From: Schistosoma haematobium
Taxonomy: Eukaryota > Platyhelminthes > Trematoda > Strigeidida > Schistosomatidae
Direction: 5' to 3'
Assembly (NCBI RefSeq): GCF_000699445.3
Contig: NC_067196.1
Span: 1,736,001-1,800,000 of the forward strand
Length of the DNA: 64,000 nt
A program made the translations under genes and the position numbers. Positions 40,873 through 54,046 of this stretch are shown piece by piece. The notes under the pieces were generated by a model that was not told the DNA's origin, ran no database searches, and saw nothing but the letters and a program-made list of their open reading frames with translations. Numbering within the stretch: the first letter of the stretch is position 1; each line of letters begins with the position of its first letter.

Positions 40873-42278
40873 TCAGTGCGAGAAACGGAACTCCAGACGT
40901 AAAGTATTTGATCTCGGTTTTTGAACTTTCTTTGAATGCCCTCTCAGATGATCGGTTCTAGACGGAACCAAAAGATAAGACATGTTAATACCAAGGTCAT
41001 CGTTCAGTATACGATAAGCCAGTATTAGATCACACCGTATTCTACGGTAAGATAATGGAACTAAGTTGAAGTGTCTCAGTCTGTCTTCATAAGATAGGCC
41101 AGATAGACCTTGTACCATCTTAGTAGCACGTCGTTGGACTCTTTCTAGCATATATGCTTCATACTTGAAACAAGGACACGCTGCTTGAATCCCGTATTCT
41201 AAATGTGGTCGCACATAAATCGGGTATATTAATCTAAACATTTCATCATCTAAATACTGGAAAGATCAGCAAACTGACCATAATACCCTATAGCGTTTTG
41301 CAGCAGCAGCCTTACAGTGACTAGTCGTTTTGAGATCATTACTTAATGTGACTCCTAAATCTTTATAGTTTCTTACTTTGGGTAGCACGAATCCACGTAG
41401 TGTATAGTCATACGATTCATCAAAGTTATTTAACTGCATCACCACACTCTTATTAGGATTTACTTCTAGTGACCATCTATTTAACCATGCGGCCAATGAG
41501 CTAAGATCGTCCTGTATTACTATTCTATCCGACATACTATGTATGGGTCTCCAAACCTTTATGTCATCAGCGAAGAGTAGGACGGATGATTATGTTACAC
41601 TTGGCAATTCATTTACATAAGGTAAAAAGAGAAGAGGACCTAGGATTGTACCTTGGAGAACCCCAGTTTTATAGGTACCCACGAGGAGAGAGCCTCATTA
41701 ATCCTTACTTTTTGTCTCCTATCATGGAGAAAGTTACTTATCCAATCGACGACTGTATAATGGATTCCAAAACGTTTCAGTTTGAATTTAAGACCAGAGT
41801 GGGAAACCTTATCAAAGGCATTACTTAGATCTATGAAGATCACATCCACAGGAATATTCCGATCCTTTGCCGCAGCCCAATCTTCTCGTTCAATGAGATT
41901 TGTCAAGCAAGATAGGCCTTTCCGAAAACTATAGTTTATAACTGCTATCCGGATGAATTTCTCCATCAGTTTTACAACTGCACTAGTTAGGCTAACGGGT
42001 CTATAGTTACTAACTCAATCCCTACCCCCAGCCTTATACACCGGACTTATTATGGCGCCTTTCCAGTCTCTAGGAAGTCTGGACTGTCTCAGAGACATGT
42101 CGAATAGTATCTCTAATGGTTCAGCAATTTCATCTGATATGGCTTTCATAATCCTAGGATGAATATCGTCAGGACCACTGGACTTATCAGGTTTGAGATG
42201 CTGGAGTAGCCTTAAAACATTATCTTTCTCAATGACTACAGGATCCATCAGCGAGCCGTCACGGTCACGACGAATCAT
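40873..42278 (-). pseudogene. LINE D reverse transcriptase, broken
   Basis: Separated frames cover LKPDKSSGPDDIHPRIMK, LRQSRLPRDWKGAIISPVYK, SFRKGLSCLTNLIE, DVIFIDLSNAFDKVSHSGL and a damaged G(V/F)xxGS box, then AWLNRWSLEVNPNKSVVM and a C-terminal YPIYVRPHLEYGIQA with LERVQRRATKMVQGL. The catalytic YADD box falls in a broken stretch near 41540-41600. This organisation is standard for CR1-clade elements, for which schistosome relatives (SR1/Perere type) are known. Confidence 0.7.
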
Positions 42279-42722
42279 TGGTCATTCCTCATTACCGATA
42301 GAAAACACTTTACTAAAGTATTCCGATAAAGCTTCAGCTTTTTCGGCATCATTCTCTGCTAAGATTAACGGATTATTATACGCGAATAACCGTTTCGGAC
42401 TATATCTAGAATCCCTAACCAATTGTTTTTTGTATGATAGTCTAGTTTTTCTTAATAACGCTTTACAGGCATTCCTAATCTTACAATAATTGGATCTGTT
42501 TTGTTCTGAGTCAGTAGAGATGAACATATTCCAGTGATTCTTCCTTTTTCTAAGGCGTTTCTTGACAGTTTTAGTTATCCATGATGGACTTTTATTCGGT
42601 ATTCGCGGTACCAGGTATGGTATGAACGGGGACGTAACTAGTCTAAATTTACCTTTGAATACAGACCATGCTTCTTCAACTGATATGCTAGTATCTACTA
42701 ACCAATTTGTCTTAGCAGCACA

Positions 42723-43181
42723 TTACTGAATGGCTGATATGTTAGCTTTCCATAGATTTGGGCGAGATGTAACCTGATTGTATAACATATCTCTAGCTCT
42801 AAACGCGAGTGACAAAAGAGCGTGATCGCTGTTCACTAACGGTGGAAGAATATTTAAGTCGACAATATCCTCAGTCTCATGAGTGATTACCAAGTCCAGC
42901 AGAGAAGAACCCTGGGTAACACCAAAACGTGTGGGTTGGGATACTTGCTGCACTAGTGCATGCTCCATTATTGTTATCAAGAACCTACTATCAAAGGAGC
43001 CTATAGATCCTTTTTTGGTCATCTCAGTCCAACTAATATCAGGTGCACTAAAGTCACCTATTATCAAGCATCTTGTATTTTCACTCCAAAGATGAATGTG
43101 CTCTAAAATAGGGTCATCAGCTAAACAGATTGGGCTGCGATAGATGACACCTAGCATAAATGTACTACATCCTATTGCCAA
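42723..43181 (-). pseudogene. LINE D endonuclease fragment
   Basis: Reads MLGVIYRSP, RCLIIGDFSAPDISWTEM (usual GDFNxP), TRFGVTQGSSLLDLVIT and LVNSDHALLSLAF (catalytic SDH). This is the style of CR1/Jockey endonucleases (usually GVxYRPP...GDFN...SDH). Confidence 0.65.
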
Positions 43182-43359
43182 CTTACAGCTAATGACTTTA
43201 CAAGTACCGCTATCATGGTATTCGCTAGTAGAGGAGCGGATGTTTATGCTATTGGCTATATATAACAGGACGCCGCCTCCTTAACTACATCTATGTCTAT
43301 CACTCCTGATGTAATGGTATCCGGATAATTCTGGAGTAATGTCTAAGTTATGGACTAAC

Positions 43360-43492
43360 CAAGTGCGTGCTCCATTATTGTTATCAGGAACCTACTTTCA
43401 AAGAAGTTTATAGATCCTTCAGTGGTCATATCAATCCAACTAATATCAGGTGCGTTAAAGTCTCCTATTATCAAACATCTGGTATTTTCACT
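43360..43492 (-). pseudogene. Second CR1-like endonuclease fragment
   Basis: Duplicates the GDFxAPDISW segment found at 42955-43095, with about 85-90% identity by eye. It abuts LINE D's truncated 5' end, so two separate copies meet here. Confidence 0.55.
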
Positions 43493-44450
43493 CCAATCTC
43501 ACTTCAATCTTCATTGTCTGTGTGATGAGTTTGTGCACTTGCTTCGTGTTGTTTTTAGGTAGTTTAGGATCTTTGGTAAATTCTAGTGGGTGGCGGTTTT
43601 GCTTTATCACTGCACGGTTATAATCAGTGTTGTAATCATTTTTTTTAGTATATTTTGGTATTTTGATTGAATAGATTTGTCGCGGGATAGATACGTTTCT
43701 TGATGCCAACAGACAGGAAGTTGATTGGTAACAATATGATAAATAAAAAAGAAAAATTTAAATGCCAAGAGATAAAAACTAACAAGTTATTTGATCGGCA
43801 ATGCAGTCTGTGAGAAGACCGAAACGTGAAAACAAAAGAGGAAATGAAGTTGATGATATTCAAGACACTTTTAACTTAATTCTGTGCGTTAGTGATAACA
43901 GTAGTGAATTACGAGACATCCATCAAACACAAATGGTCTAAACGGCAGATGGAAATCAATGGGGTGTATATGTATTCATGAAGTCGCCTCTTGTAGCTAA
44001 CCGTTGTGGGCGCTGAGTTCGTTTCGTCTAATGAAGCGTTACATGTTGAGAATACTGTTATTGCAAAAAGTGAGAGGATACTCGTTTTTCAATCTCTCAC
44101 ACAGATTTATTGTAGTTGGCTAGCTCCCAAACCCTCTCTAGTTAAAAGTGAAACGTAAATTAAAATACTTTTGTTGCTTTGAATAATATGTCCAGGAATT
44201 AATTGTGCTATACCAATGATGAGCTTGTACAAATCAGAAGGTTTCTCAGTAATCGCTTCCTATTACGCTGTCGCCAATTTGAAACCATAACAGGGTGATT
44301 GATTAAAATACAGTTCTAAAATTCTTTAAGAACGTAGATATACATTATTAATTTAAGAAACATTACCACACAGTTACTTAACTTATAGTTGTTCAATCAG
44401 TAGTCAAGTCTAAATTACACTAAATATACATGTTAATGAATTGTGTATTA
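43493..44450. other. Unassigned region with small open frames
   Basis: Short frames on both strands (for example 43488-43709 minus and a 46-codon plus-strand frame starting at 43802 with QSVRRPKRENKRGNEVDDIQ) look compositionally coding, but I recognise no family and see no clear splice framework. It may hold exons of an unrecognised gene. Confidence 0.25.
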
Positions 44451-44750
44451 TGATTGATGAAATTGACGAAACTATTTACAAACTCGGTCAACAAGTTGAC
44501 TCATAATTATCATTCAACAGTGTTGTTTTCTCGTAATCTCATACCCTTACATATGATTTCAGTATGTGCTGAATTTTCCATCTGGTTAAACCAAGATCCA
44601 AAATTTCACGAGTATCCCTTACTTCTGTCTGAAGATCTACTTACCAGGTTGAACGATGGTAGGTTTAAAGTCAGACGTGTTGGGAGTCCATTTACAAAGT
44701 TCAGTGACTTATGAGTGTAAATATTTTCTCACTTTCCATACACACATACC

Positions 44751-44905
44751 CGACTGTCCTATAGACCTATGACTACAAACTTCATATTCCAATAAATTAC
44801 GGCAACCATTTTGCAAGGTATTACGGGAGCGGCAGTTTATTTGGATGATACCACAACCATGAGAATAAGCAGAACATACTCGCAAAACAGGTTGATCAGG
44901 CTCTA
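44751..44905 (-). CDS. Possible Cys-rich exon (tentative)
   Basis: A minus-strand frame following a possible acceptor (cgaatgatag) encodes PDQPVLRVCSAYSHGCGIIQ, then INCRSRN, NGCRNLLEYEVCSH and ends near a GG|gtatgt-like donor. Five cysteines in about 50 residues suggest an extracellular disulfide-bonded segment. The pyrimidine tract is poor and no partner exon was confirmed. Confidence 0.25.
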
Positions 44906-45804
44906 TCATTCGTAATGACGACGAAAAGTGTGACGTTAATATAACGCGGGTATGAGAGCTCAGCTTCATAATTAATAAAGACGAATGGCGACCAGACCCA
45001 AAAATACTGAAGCAACGAAAACTATGCTTTGGCCAAAGGCTAATCTTGCTCTACCAACTTTTTTGGGACTGTTTAGCTATCACGAACAGTTATTTTTAAA
45101 ATACATTTTGTTTGTGCTTCGCTGAACTATTTATAGGTTTGTTATTGGTCCGCGGACTATGAAGCAGCTAGAAAATTAAGCATCTCCCAGACTTTAATCT
45201 CGAACTTATGCATAATGACCCTCTTTGATCTATTGTCACTGTTTCAAATACGTAGAGAGATAACTTCAATCCACCCATGTCTGTAAGACAGAATTACAAC
45301 TCCTTATCATCAAGTGGGATGTCACAAACCAATGGTACTGATGCTGATTTAGCATGCAACTTATCTCTTTAAATGGTGTTTGCGACGTTGATTCAATTTC
45401 ACTTCCTACCGAGTAATCCTAATGAAATTAAAACTAAGCATTACGCTAAAAACGAAGTCATTTCGTTACCCTATAAAATCAACAAAAACCAAAATGAACT
45501 GAAGTAGCTTCGATAAAAGAAGTGATAACCATTTGTGTATCAGGATATTGTCTTCAGTATTATATTCTAAAAATATAAAAAGTCGTATACTTTCAGCTTT
45601 TCGAATCATCTCCATTTGTGCAGTTTATTGTCCATCCATATCATATTTACTTTTGTTTACTTCAATCTATAAAAATGCTCTTGCTTAAAAAGTAACTTAA
45701 TAAAAGATAATTAGACTAAGTAGTCATAACTTAACTGTTCCATTACACTGTCTGATCTGCTCGTTCTTTCTCTTTCTTATCACCCTTTACAGCCCCGTTG
45801 AGAT

Positions 45805-45890
45805 ATGATACCGAAAACATATATAAAATGGATGGCTTTATCCTGCCTCATTTTTAATGCCTCAAATGTTGCAGAGGGATATAAGGTTGT
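45805..45890 (+). CDS. Possible signal-peptide exon (tentative)
   Basis: After a strong pyrimidine tract and AG (ctttcttatcaccctttaca g) the plus strand opens MIPKTYIKWMALSCLIFNAS then NVAEGYK, a short charged start, hydrophobic core and small residues, as in a signal peptide. A weak donor (AAG|gttgtg) could end the exon. No downstream exon was identified. Confidence 0.25.
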
Positions 45891-48444
45891 GGTTTCTCTC
45901 AAATTTACGTGGATTTATTCTCGATCATCAGTCACACTTTGCAACGTAACCTCCATAAAGCGCGTCAACCGTCATATTGGCAATACGAGTCTTATTAATA
46001 CTACTTACGTTCATTTGTGAGGAGTGTCATTCCCCATGATTCCATGAACGGTGTACCTTATAAAATGTCATATTAACGGGGTAACTCATCACAGTGAGGA
46101 CCGCATCTTCTATAACAATTTGATCTTGCTTGTAAACTGGCGTGCCTCATGTAACAGAATGAATTATTATTGATATGTTATCGGGGCAGTCATCAACGTT
46201 ATCTTTCCTGATGTGTCTGACGAAACAACCTCACACACAACCAGAACAGTGAAAATGACAGAATGCGACAATAGCCAAATGGTGAAAGAAGCTCTGGCAA
46301 TCATTTGAGCCATAAAAATGTTCCACAAGATGATATTTGAACAACAGTTTACCTCATTGGACATTATAAACTAATATTGACCGTGTTTACTTAAAAAACG
46401 GATCGTCTTTCACACGGTTGTCTGGCTTAAATGACGGGCAACAGCACTTCACTGTTGAGATTTTAAAATCAAGTACAGCTCTGGGACAAGTAGATGCCTT
46501 ATCGACAATGATAGGTGTTGTAACGTGTGAGTGCAGATTTTAATAAGCAGCGTTTATATCGATCGACCGCAGTGACACGTAGACACGTAATGAACGACCT
46601 AGTGTCCTGATTGGCCCTGCTTCCCCGTCTATCCCAGCCAGTTGAGTCCAGAACGCAAGTCACAGCCTCTGAGATATGAATCATTGTATTTCAGACATAC
46701 TCTATTTACATACTAACCAAACATACCACATCGTACCATAAAAATAGAAAACAACATTTACACAATATTCAACAAGTGAAGTAAATATCGACCAATAGGG
46801 AATGTACATTTAGCGTCCAAGGACAACGTTAGACTTAACATGATAACTATTGGTATATTTTTCTGCACATCCTAACAATAGGTTTCCAGACAAAATCGTC
46901 AGAAGACACTCTTGTGGTAATCACGAAAACTGAAAAATAAGTTTGTGGCATGTTGAATGATGAAATCGAAAGACCACTGGTTACTTTCGAGCCATCGAAA
47001 AACTACTGAAAATGAAGAGAATTAAGAGGTGTTAAGAGTGGTCTTCTTACTAGGTTGCTGAACTATCGTTTTTAATGGTAACAAAAAAGTACGTCAGTGT
47101 GACTCATTGATAGCTGTTGATTGATGCGCTTAGCTTAGCGACTGAATTATTGTCCCAGAATTAATGAGCCAAGTCGTTCTCAAGAAATTCACAGTGATCA
47201 CTGTAACATCCAAGTTTTCTCTAGTTCCTGTTATTGAAGTACGGTATATCGACCTATTTGCAATTTACAAACCCAAATTAGCAATATAACCAAACTTTAA
47301 TTTAGGTAAGAAGGTTTATTCGCAATTTACAAATAGTCGACTGTAACGTCATTTTTCCTATTTTGTAGGTTCTCAGAGCAAAAACTCTCAAGTACCATAA
47401 CAAAGACAAATCAAAATGTTGGAAAATAATAATATAAACAAGCTAAGTCAGAAGTTCAGTAGAACAAATACATACCAAAACAGTGAAATTAATTATATTT
47501 AATATAAGGGTTTCAATCAGCCAAATGTCTTCAAATCTCCTGTAAAAATCACCCTGTAGCCAATGAAATAAAGTCGTCGTCTGGAAATTATGCTCATCAA
47601 CTTTTAATGGACAGAGATATCGAAGAAAGATGCCGTGAATGTTCATCTTGCTCACAAGGTGTTAAAAACCCTTCGGAATGTAAACACAGCAGTATCCTGT
47701 CTCTCTAGATTCTGATAATGACTATATAGAATCATGGTCTAGTTCGGTATTAGTATATTAATATTCGTTACTATAGTAATAGATGTAATTCCAAAATTGT
47801 AGATGTGTCATTATATTACCGCTTAACCTATAAGATCATACGTGGAAGTCTCAGTATTATATATTTTGACTTGTTGTGTCGTGACAGACAGCAATGCGAT
47901 GTTTAGCATCTCTGAAAAACACATCTAGGCTGGGAAGAGAATATTGTATTTAACTTGAATAGGTAGTAGTTACACAGAATGATGAAGCCTGTATGGCTAA
48001 GCCATGCCATACTGATCAATTGTTCCGTTGCTCATCGTTTTTCGACTTCTAAGCGTTGCTTGTCCAATATGAATCTTTCCAGCAACTACACGCTCGGCAC
48101 CAAAGATCATGTGTTTAGGAATCAATACAACTACAACTCGATGCAGATTTTGCTATCGCAGTATGGGAAAACGTGCCTCTTTTAATTGTAGATGGTTTTA
48201 GAGAATAGCCAGAAAAATACACCATGTCAATTTGCACAGACAGTGAAACAAATGGCAAGTTATCTGATTTGCTTGTCTGTTCCACAGCACTAGAGAGCGT
48301 CGTGACCAAAAATGCATAACAACTCATGTAAAACTATTCAAGCATTTCGGTAGAATATATAGATGAACAAACATACACTTATCATTACACAACACTCGAT
48401 CGAATGAAGGGGTGTTAAACGTTGAAAGGGAGAGATGTAGTGAC
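45891..48444. other. Unassigned AT-rich region
   Basis: No gene or transposon recognised. A GC-richer block at 46500-46690 (gccctgcttccccgtctatc) has the look of repeat or LTR DNA, but no second copy occurs in the window. Confidence 0.3.
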
Positions 48445-48640
48445 AGTAGGTACAAACCATTATTAAACAAACTGATATTTATTAGATGACACAATCCAAA
48501 CTCGAAAAGAAAATCATCGACGAGACTTCTGAAATCGGTTGTAGTTTCACTGCAACGGAGCTTAACTGCGATACTATTCCATAAAATTGGGTGACTAGAT
48601 ATGCACGAAAACGTTCATATTGCTATTAGGTTCCATAGTA
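48445..48640 (+). repeat. Diverged direct repeat of the inverted-repeat arm
   Basis: Matches 49068-49280 over about 200 bp, sharing gtacaaaccatta, tgatatttattagatgacac, gaaaagaaaatcatcgacga and ccataaaattgggtgactag, with scattered differences. It lacks the Gypsy LTR tail that precedes the arm copy and therefore resembles the pre-insertion state of that site. Confidence 0.6.
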
Positions 48641-48968
48641 ATAAAATGAGACAAACGAGAAACGTTTCAAAGGTTTGTAGTGTGGCGTCCAGTCGCGGTT
48701 GACTATGATCACCACTACAAGAATACTACGTGCCAGTTGACCGATAAGATTCCACGTAGGCCAAATATCAGAAGGCAGTTGATGGCTGTAATTGTTGGCA
48801 ATCTCGTGGTATTGAAAGAATACAGAGATAGTGCCAGGCTACAAGTGTGGCTACTGAGCGTAACCGAATTCGCGCAAGGTCACAATCAACGGAAGAATGT
48901 ATGTATTTTGTTGCAGTTAAGCAAACAAATACGGTGAATTAATCCCTGGTGCAATTGATTATAATAAT

Positions 48969-51073
48969 AGTTGTTTCCATTATACCAATCGCGTTCTCTT
49001 GATAAAAGTAGGTCACCGCATGTTATAGTTTATTTTTAAGTCATTTAAATAGATGACGAACTTTATTTGTACAAACCATTACTAAACACACTGATATTTA
49101 TTAGATGACACAATCCAAGTTCGAAAAGAAAATCATCGACGAGAATTCTGAAATGGGTTATAGTTTCACTGCAATGGAGCTTAACTGGGATTCTATTCCA
49201 TAAAATTGGGTGACTAGGTATCTCGCTTTGGATAATTGAGATGCAGTATGCACGAAAACGTTCGTACTGCTGCTTTATTTTTCAATTTTATTATTTTTAA
49301 TAGCTTTGATTAAAACTTTATTTTTGTACACTATGAAATTCTCAGCACAAAATCAGTCAACAACTATCCGTTTCTTATTTCATGATCGATCCTGACGATC
49401 AATTACTCTGTCGAGGCATAATGAAGGTAAACTGATTCATTTATTTCTTTAAAAATGCAGATTACAATTCTGAAGTTGACCACATTGTTGGTAGTGATTT
49501 TGTCACCACACTGTTTCCTAAAGTCTGGTAAATCAGGAGTAAAACAAAAGAGAGTGGAAACGTTTTGTAAAATGTGCGTTGGACGTTTAAGACGTGAATT
49601 AGGCACATAAACCAAATCCGTAAAGATAAAGTGACACTAAGCACAGAAGATAAGTGAGTCTTTCACTCTCAGTAATTACGGACACTCCAATCATGGAAAC
49701 TTTCAAAAACACCATGAAGAACAAAAGAAGGAGAAGTTGGTCAAAAGCGACATCAAAAAAATGGAACGTCATCATGAAGCAGTTATCAACTAACAAGTAG
49801 ATTCATCACAAACTTTTATTCCGGGAAGGTGCTGCGACGAGTCCTGGAAAGCTCGACAAGACCTGAGGGATTCCAAAGGAGCTGAAAAGATTCTATCTCT
49901 GCGGAATGCAATAGAATTTTCTGAGAATTTGTCATGGCTGCCTGTGATTGTAAAATGGTGTAACTTTCAGCTTGAGAAGTTACTGGATTGCAATAACACA
50001 ATGGCGTATACTGAAAAATATGAATATTCTGGCGCATCTGTACATTTTTGACACTTACCCAGTAATTGCTTCTTCTTCTTCTTTTCTCGACTTTTGATCA
50101 CGATTTATAGGTTATTTTTCACGCCCGAGTGCCGATACACGTTTATCGTATAAGCCGTAGTCAAGTATATTACATAACACTAAATTTGAGGGTCTTCCGT
50201 CCTAGTCGTATCTTGTGGCGCCAAATATATGCTTCATCAGTTCAGAACTTGTATTATTTGTGGCAAGCCGCCTAACAAACCATCCTGTAGAGGTTGTATC
50301 CGCCTTGTTGAGAATTAGATATGAAGTGTTGAAACATCCAGCCTGTAGCATGCGGTTGAACTTCGAGTGTGGTAGGTTCATTATTTTCTGGATTATATCG
50401 TTCAGTATTAGTACCTTTTGAGGTACGCTACATACCAGCAATCACGTATTTTGTGCCGTTTATAAAAAGGAATCGTCAGCGCAATTACGTGACCTCGGTT
50501 AACTTGGTACCTTGTAGCGTTACAACTCTGTAGTGACTATTAATGTATATCGCCACTCCACATTCCGTTTTTGTGACCCATCGTGTCGGAAAAGTGACAT
50601 GAATGGCGAGCTAACTTTTTCACCTATGATTTCTGGCCACCCCATCTCGTGGTTTCACTCACATATTCAGTGAGTTATGAACTTCTAATAACTGTGGCAA
50701 TCCCATCATAACCCGAGGAAGAATAAATGAATGTTAATTGGCAGAAATCACTTGTGAACTATTAGCAATACACATATCCCTACTCGATAGTTAATAAGTT
50801 ACTGGACCATGTAAACACATATATTCGATTGTCTTTCAATTAGCCTATTGATTAGTGCAGCAGGATTTACTATTCTTAAGTTACTCTTGATCTATTACTA
50901 CAGTTTCTTCACTCACAACCACTTTTGACGTGATCTTGATAGATTTTTATTTCCTGTTTTATGGCATGATGCTGTCTGGTTTATCTTTTTATATAGAGTG
51001 TGTATGTCTTAATTACATGATTCATACCGTACGAGCTCCATGAATAAAGATGCCACATATATTTGGCATTCGA
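48969..51073 (+). repeat. Left arm of a 2105-bp inverted repeat
   Basis: Reverse complement of 58260-60364, with coordinates summing to 109333 throughout. Every segment I compared was identical with no indel. The first ~100 bp are the end of the G3-family LTR. The rest has open frames of 60-79 codons on the minus strand that I do not recognise as proteins. Confidence 0.9.
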
Positions 51074-52280
51074 AAACGTTTCAACCAGTCAGAAGGGACA
51101 TCAACATTTTGACATTCGAAGGAACTCGGCTTGCACCATGAGGCGACATAAATCTTCTAAAATGAAATTCTTACTTCAATTAATATTTGTGTATTTGTGC
51201 GAACTCATCAATGGAAAGAATCGATTGAAGGAGATGGTGATTGTTATTTCAGATATTTTGATAGAGAGACTAAACCTTTGGATGCAGATCTATAGGCGCA
51301 TGTTATACAAATATCGAAACCATAAATACCTGTAATTTCACCGACTTTCATTTTTCACTCAGTTACTCTTTGATTGTGTATTGATAACGGTGTGACTTGT
51401 ACTCTACGTCTGTTCATCACTTCTCTATTCATTGTGCAAAAACATTTCAGTGTGTCTTTCAGAGCCTTACTATGAATAGTCAAATTGCCATACAGTTTAT
51501 CGATATTCAAACATCATTCGATAATCTTCAATATAATGCGGTTCGTGTACCTCATTTGTGTTTGGTAATTCCGAATTTTACCGATTCCTCGAGGAACCTA
51601 GTACCATTTTGAGAGACGCAATACTGGAATTAGTTGAACATCTATCACTGAGATTATCCAAATATTATTTATACATATAATGTCCTTAAGATGCTCGGTG
51701 GTCGATTTCAGTCAAAATGTCCGTTAGAATGATGATGAAATTTGATATGAAACATTCGATTTACTTACTTATTGAATGTGATCATTTGTAAGAAACTTAA
51801 TCTATAGCACTCGTTAAGAATCAAACATTTATGATAAAACTGTAGATTTTGAATAGAATAAACCCATTGACGAGTTTGTAATACAAGCGTCCGACGAGTG
51901 TGAAAAGTACGTTTGACAACTGAATTTCGTAACCATTCCCTGCAGTGTATGAATACAAAACTGAAATACCAACAAACCATTCTGGACGTCTTTCGTAAAG
52001 GAGAAAATCACAGGTCGTTTATTTAACACTACAGTGAAATACGACATCAAATGTGTCACGGTATGATCTATTTCACACTACCAGTTGCCAACATGAAATC
52101 GAGTAAAGCGCTGCGGTTTCCACAAAAAAATGTAAAACCACAAGGTGTGGCACAAGTGCAGATTTGTCGGCAGCAAAACACGGCGAACAAAATTCAATAA
52201 TAATTGAACACACATAGAATTAATTCACATGTATAAGAAATACTGACATTTGTGAAACATTACATGCTTCGTGTTATGCT
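51074..52280. other. Inner spacer, left part
   Basis: Unassigned AT-rich DNA. At 51118-51146 a 27-bp trace matches the endonuclease start of the RTE LINE at 22438-22470 (gaaggaactcgg...caccatgaggcg). The signal-peptide-like ORF starting at 51138 begins inside this trace. Confidence 0.35.
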
Positions 52281-53890
52281 GAGCACAGTCAACGAGAAAT
52301 GTAAACAAGAATAATGTATCATGATATGACATTACACTCAAATAAATCAATTTATTATTATGCTAAATGTTCTCGAATATAGAACTATTGATCGCTGATC
52401 GATGTCAAATAGTATTCACTTTCCTACAATGTTATTTACACTGTCATATGGATGACTGATCTATTGAGCAGAGTTTGATTGCAGTATTTGACTGAAAACC
52501 GTCTCATTAGTTACTGCTCAGTAATTTAATTATCGTTTCCAGATATTCGAATAAATATGTTTGATCTGTGTAAGTTTTTGACAGCGCATCAACATTGTGA
52601 GTGAGTTGTGAAGCAGTTAATCGAGAAAGTTGATTGACAGTCCCATGATTCAACGTCACTTGTAGAGAACTCAATGTGAGTTTTCACTTCAAATATTTGG
52701 CAAGTGACATTCACGAACTGAGACTGTTCAAAGATACAATGTTTAAATCAAACACGGGTCAATTAATCATATTATTACTATATTCATGTAATACTCATAT
52801 TATGTGCATCTTACTGAAATGTGACTATTGTGCTTCAACAGCATAATTTCATTACGCATACTTGTGTGTAGGCGAACAATTTCTTCCACTCAACATTCTA
52901 CATTGCAACTTCATTCCGAATCAATATACCTCACAAGTATAAGGTAGTAGAGAAACTGTGAGTTCAGCATTTCATTGAATTTGATCGTTTTATGTGACAA
53001 ATCTACTCCTCGAACTCCACATCTCATCCCATGATTCCTACTTATTTTACTGCCAAACTAAACTGAAGTGTTGTGTTGAGTGGCCGAAATGGAACATGAG
53101 ACAGATGTAAATTATTGCTACTCAGATAGGTAAAAGCTTTTCAGACGGTTTCGTAATTTTGATCATAGTAATCTGTATAAAGTACAGTATTATTGAGAAA
53201 TTCAGTTGTCTTTAATCGTTTACATGTTGAACGAGCTGAATATATTTGACAGTTGTTTATTAACGCGTAACTATACGTTTTAGGAGAGCTGTTTGTCTGC
53301 ACTTCAATGTAGAGCTCCGTCACTCATTCATGAATAATGGCCAAACAATCTGTACATTACCATATGTATAAGTCGCGCGATTCGCATTATATCAGCAACT
53401 AAGTGTTCTTATTGAATATTTTGGTGTCACAACGTCATTGATGAATTGTTGAAAAATAAGTCTGATACGAATAGTGTACAATGTGAGTTGGAATGGCTTA
53501 CGGTCAAAGGCTGAATGATGTCGCACAAAGTTGTAACTGAAATCATACAGCATATCACACGTATATTCACGCAACATACCACATTCACTATATATGCTTT
53601 ACACACTTCAAATGCAAAATAAAGCTCTGTTTTCTCACATGATTTATATTTGAAACTCCACGAACACAAGTAAACACAATCTGAGGAGTTCACATCACAT
53701 ATATAATGGATAACCAAATACACAATTAAATTCACAGTTACTTCACTTCTATTTATTTCTGTATCAAAATGGTTTTTTTGAAACATCACACGCTTCGTGT
53801 TATGCTGAACACAGTCAACGAGAAATGTAAACAAGAATAGTGTATTCTGATATAACATTACACTTAAACCAGTCAATATATTATTATGCT
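52281..53890 (+). repeat. Diverged ~3-kb tandem duplication, unit 1
   Basis: Segments recur about 3.0 kb downstream: 52560-52760 matches 55580-55780 (ttgacagcgcatcaacattg versus ttgatagcgcatcaccattg, caaatatttggcaagtgaca), 53370-53400 matches 56080-56105 (gtcgcgcgattcgcattata), and 53560-53720 matches 56575-56760 (cacacgtatattcacgcaac). Within the unit, 52285-52370 also matches 53790-53890 (cttcgtgttatgctga). Confidence 0.6.
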
Positions 53891-53967
53891 AAATGAGGTA
53901 TCAAAATAAGAAAGAAGTCCGAATATTACTCTGAATGAATCACCATATAGAATAGGGAACATAAACA

Positions 53968-54046
53968 ATGTTCAACAAGAATTTCAATGTTGTAACAATG
54001 AGATTTCTGCTCATCATCTCGTCATGTCAGTTGTTATTTGCGAAAG
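53968..54046 (+). CDS. Candidate first exon with signal peptide
   Basis: ATG opens MFNKNFNVVTMRFLLIISSC then QLLFAKG. An internal Met-Arg starts a hydrophobic run ending in Ala-Lys, a plausible secretion signal. The exon ends AAAG|gtaacatc, a reasonable donor leaving one base. Schistosome secreted gene families, including micro-exon genes, commonly begin with such an exon; assignment to any family is not supported here. Confidence 0.35.

Larger units (their letters stand above)
40708..43359 (-). mobile_element. LINE D, CR1-like, partial
   Basis: This minus-strand non-LTR element belongs to a different clade from A-C. It has endonuclease (42723-43181), RT (40873-42278) and a 3' UTR ending in a 7-bp repeat (actgaag-type, about 40717-40737). 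The 5' end is truncated near 43359 next to a second fragment. Many stops. Motifs are listed under the coding pieces. Confidence 0.75.

Noticed and set aside
48680..48937. 85-aa ORF (MWRPVAVDYDHHYKNTT start)
   Set aside because: No family resemblance and no splice or promoter context; composition is compatible with repeat DNA.
51138..51335. ORF beginning MRRHKSSKMKFLLQLIFVYL, which looks like a secreted peptide with a signal sequence
   Set aside because: Its start codon lies in a 27-bp trace of the RTE endonuclease region (compare 22438-22470), where the coding strand is the opposite one. No splice framework or conservation is visible.
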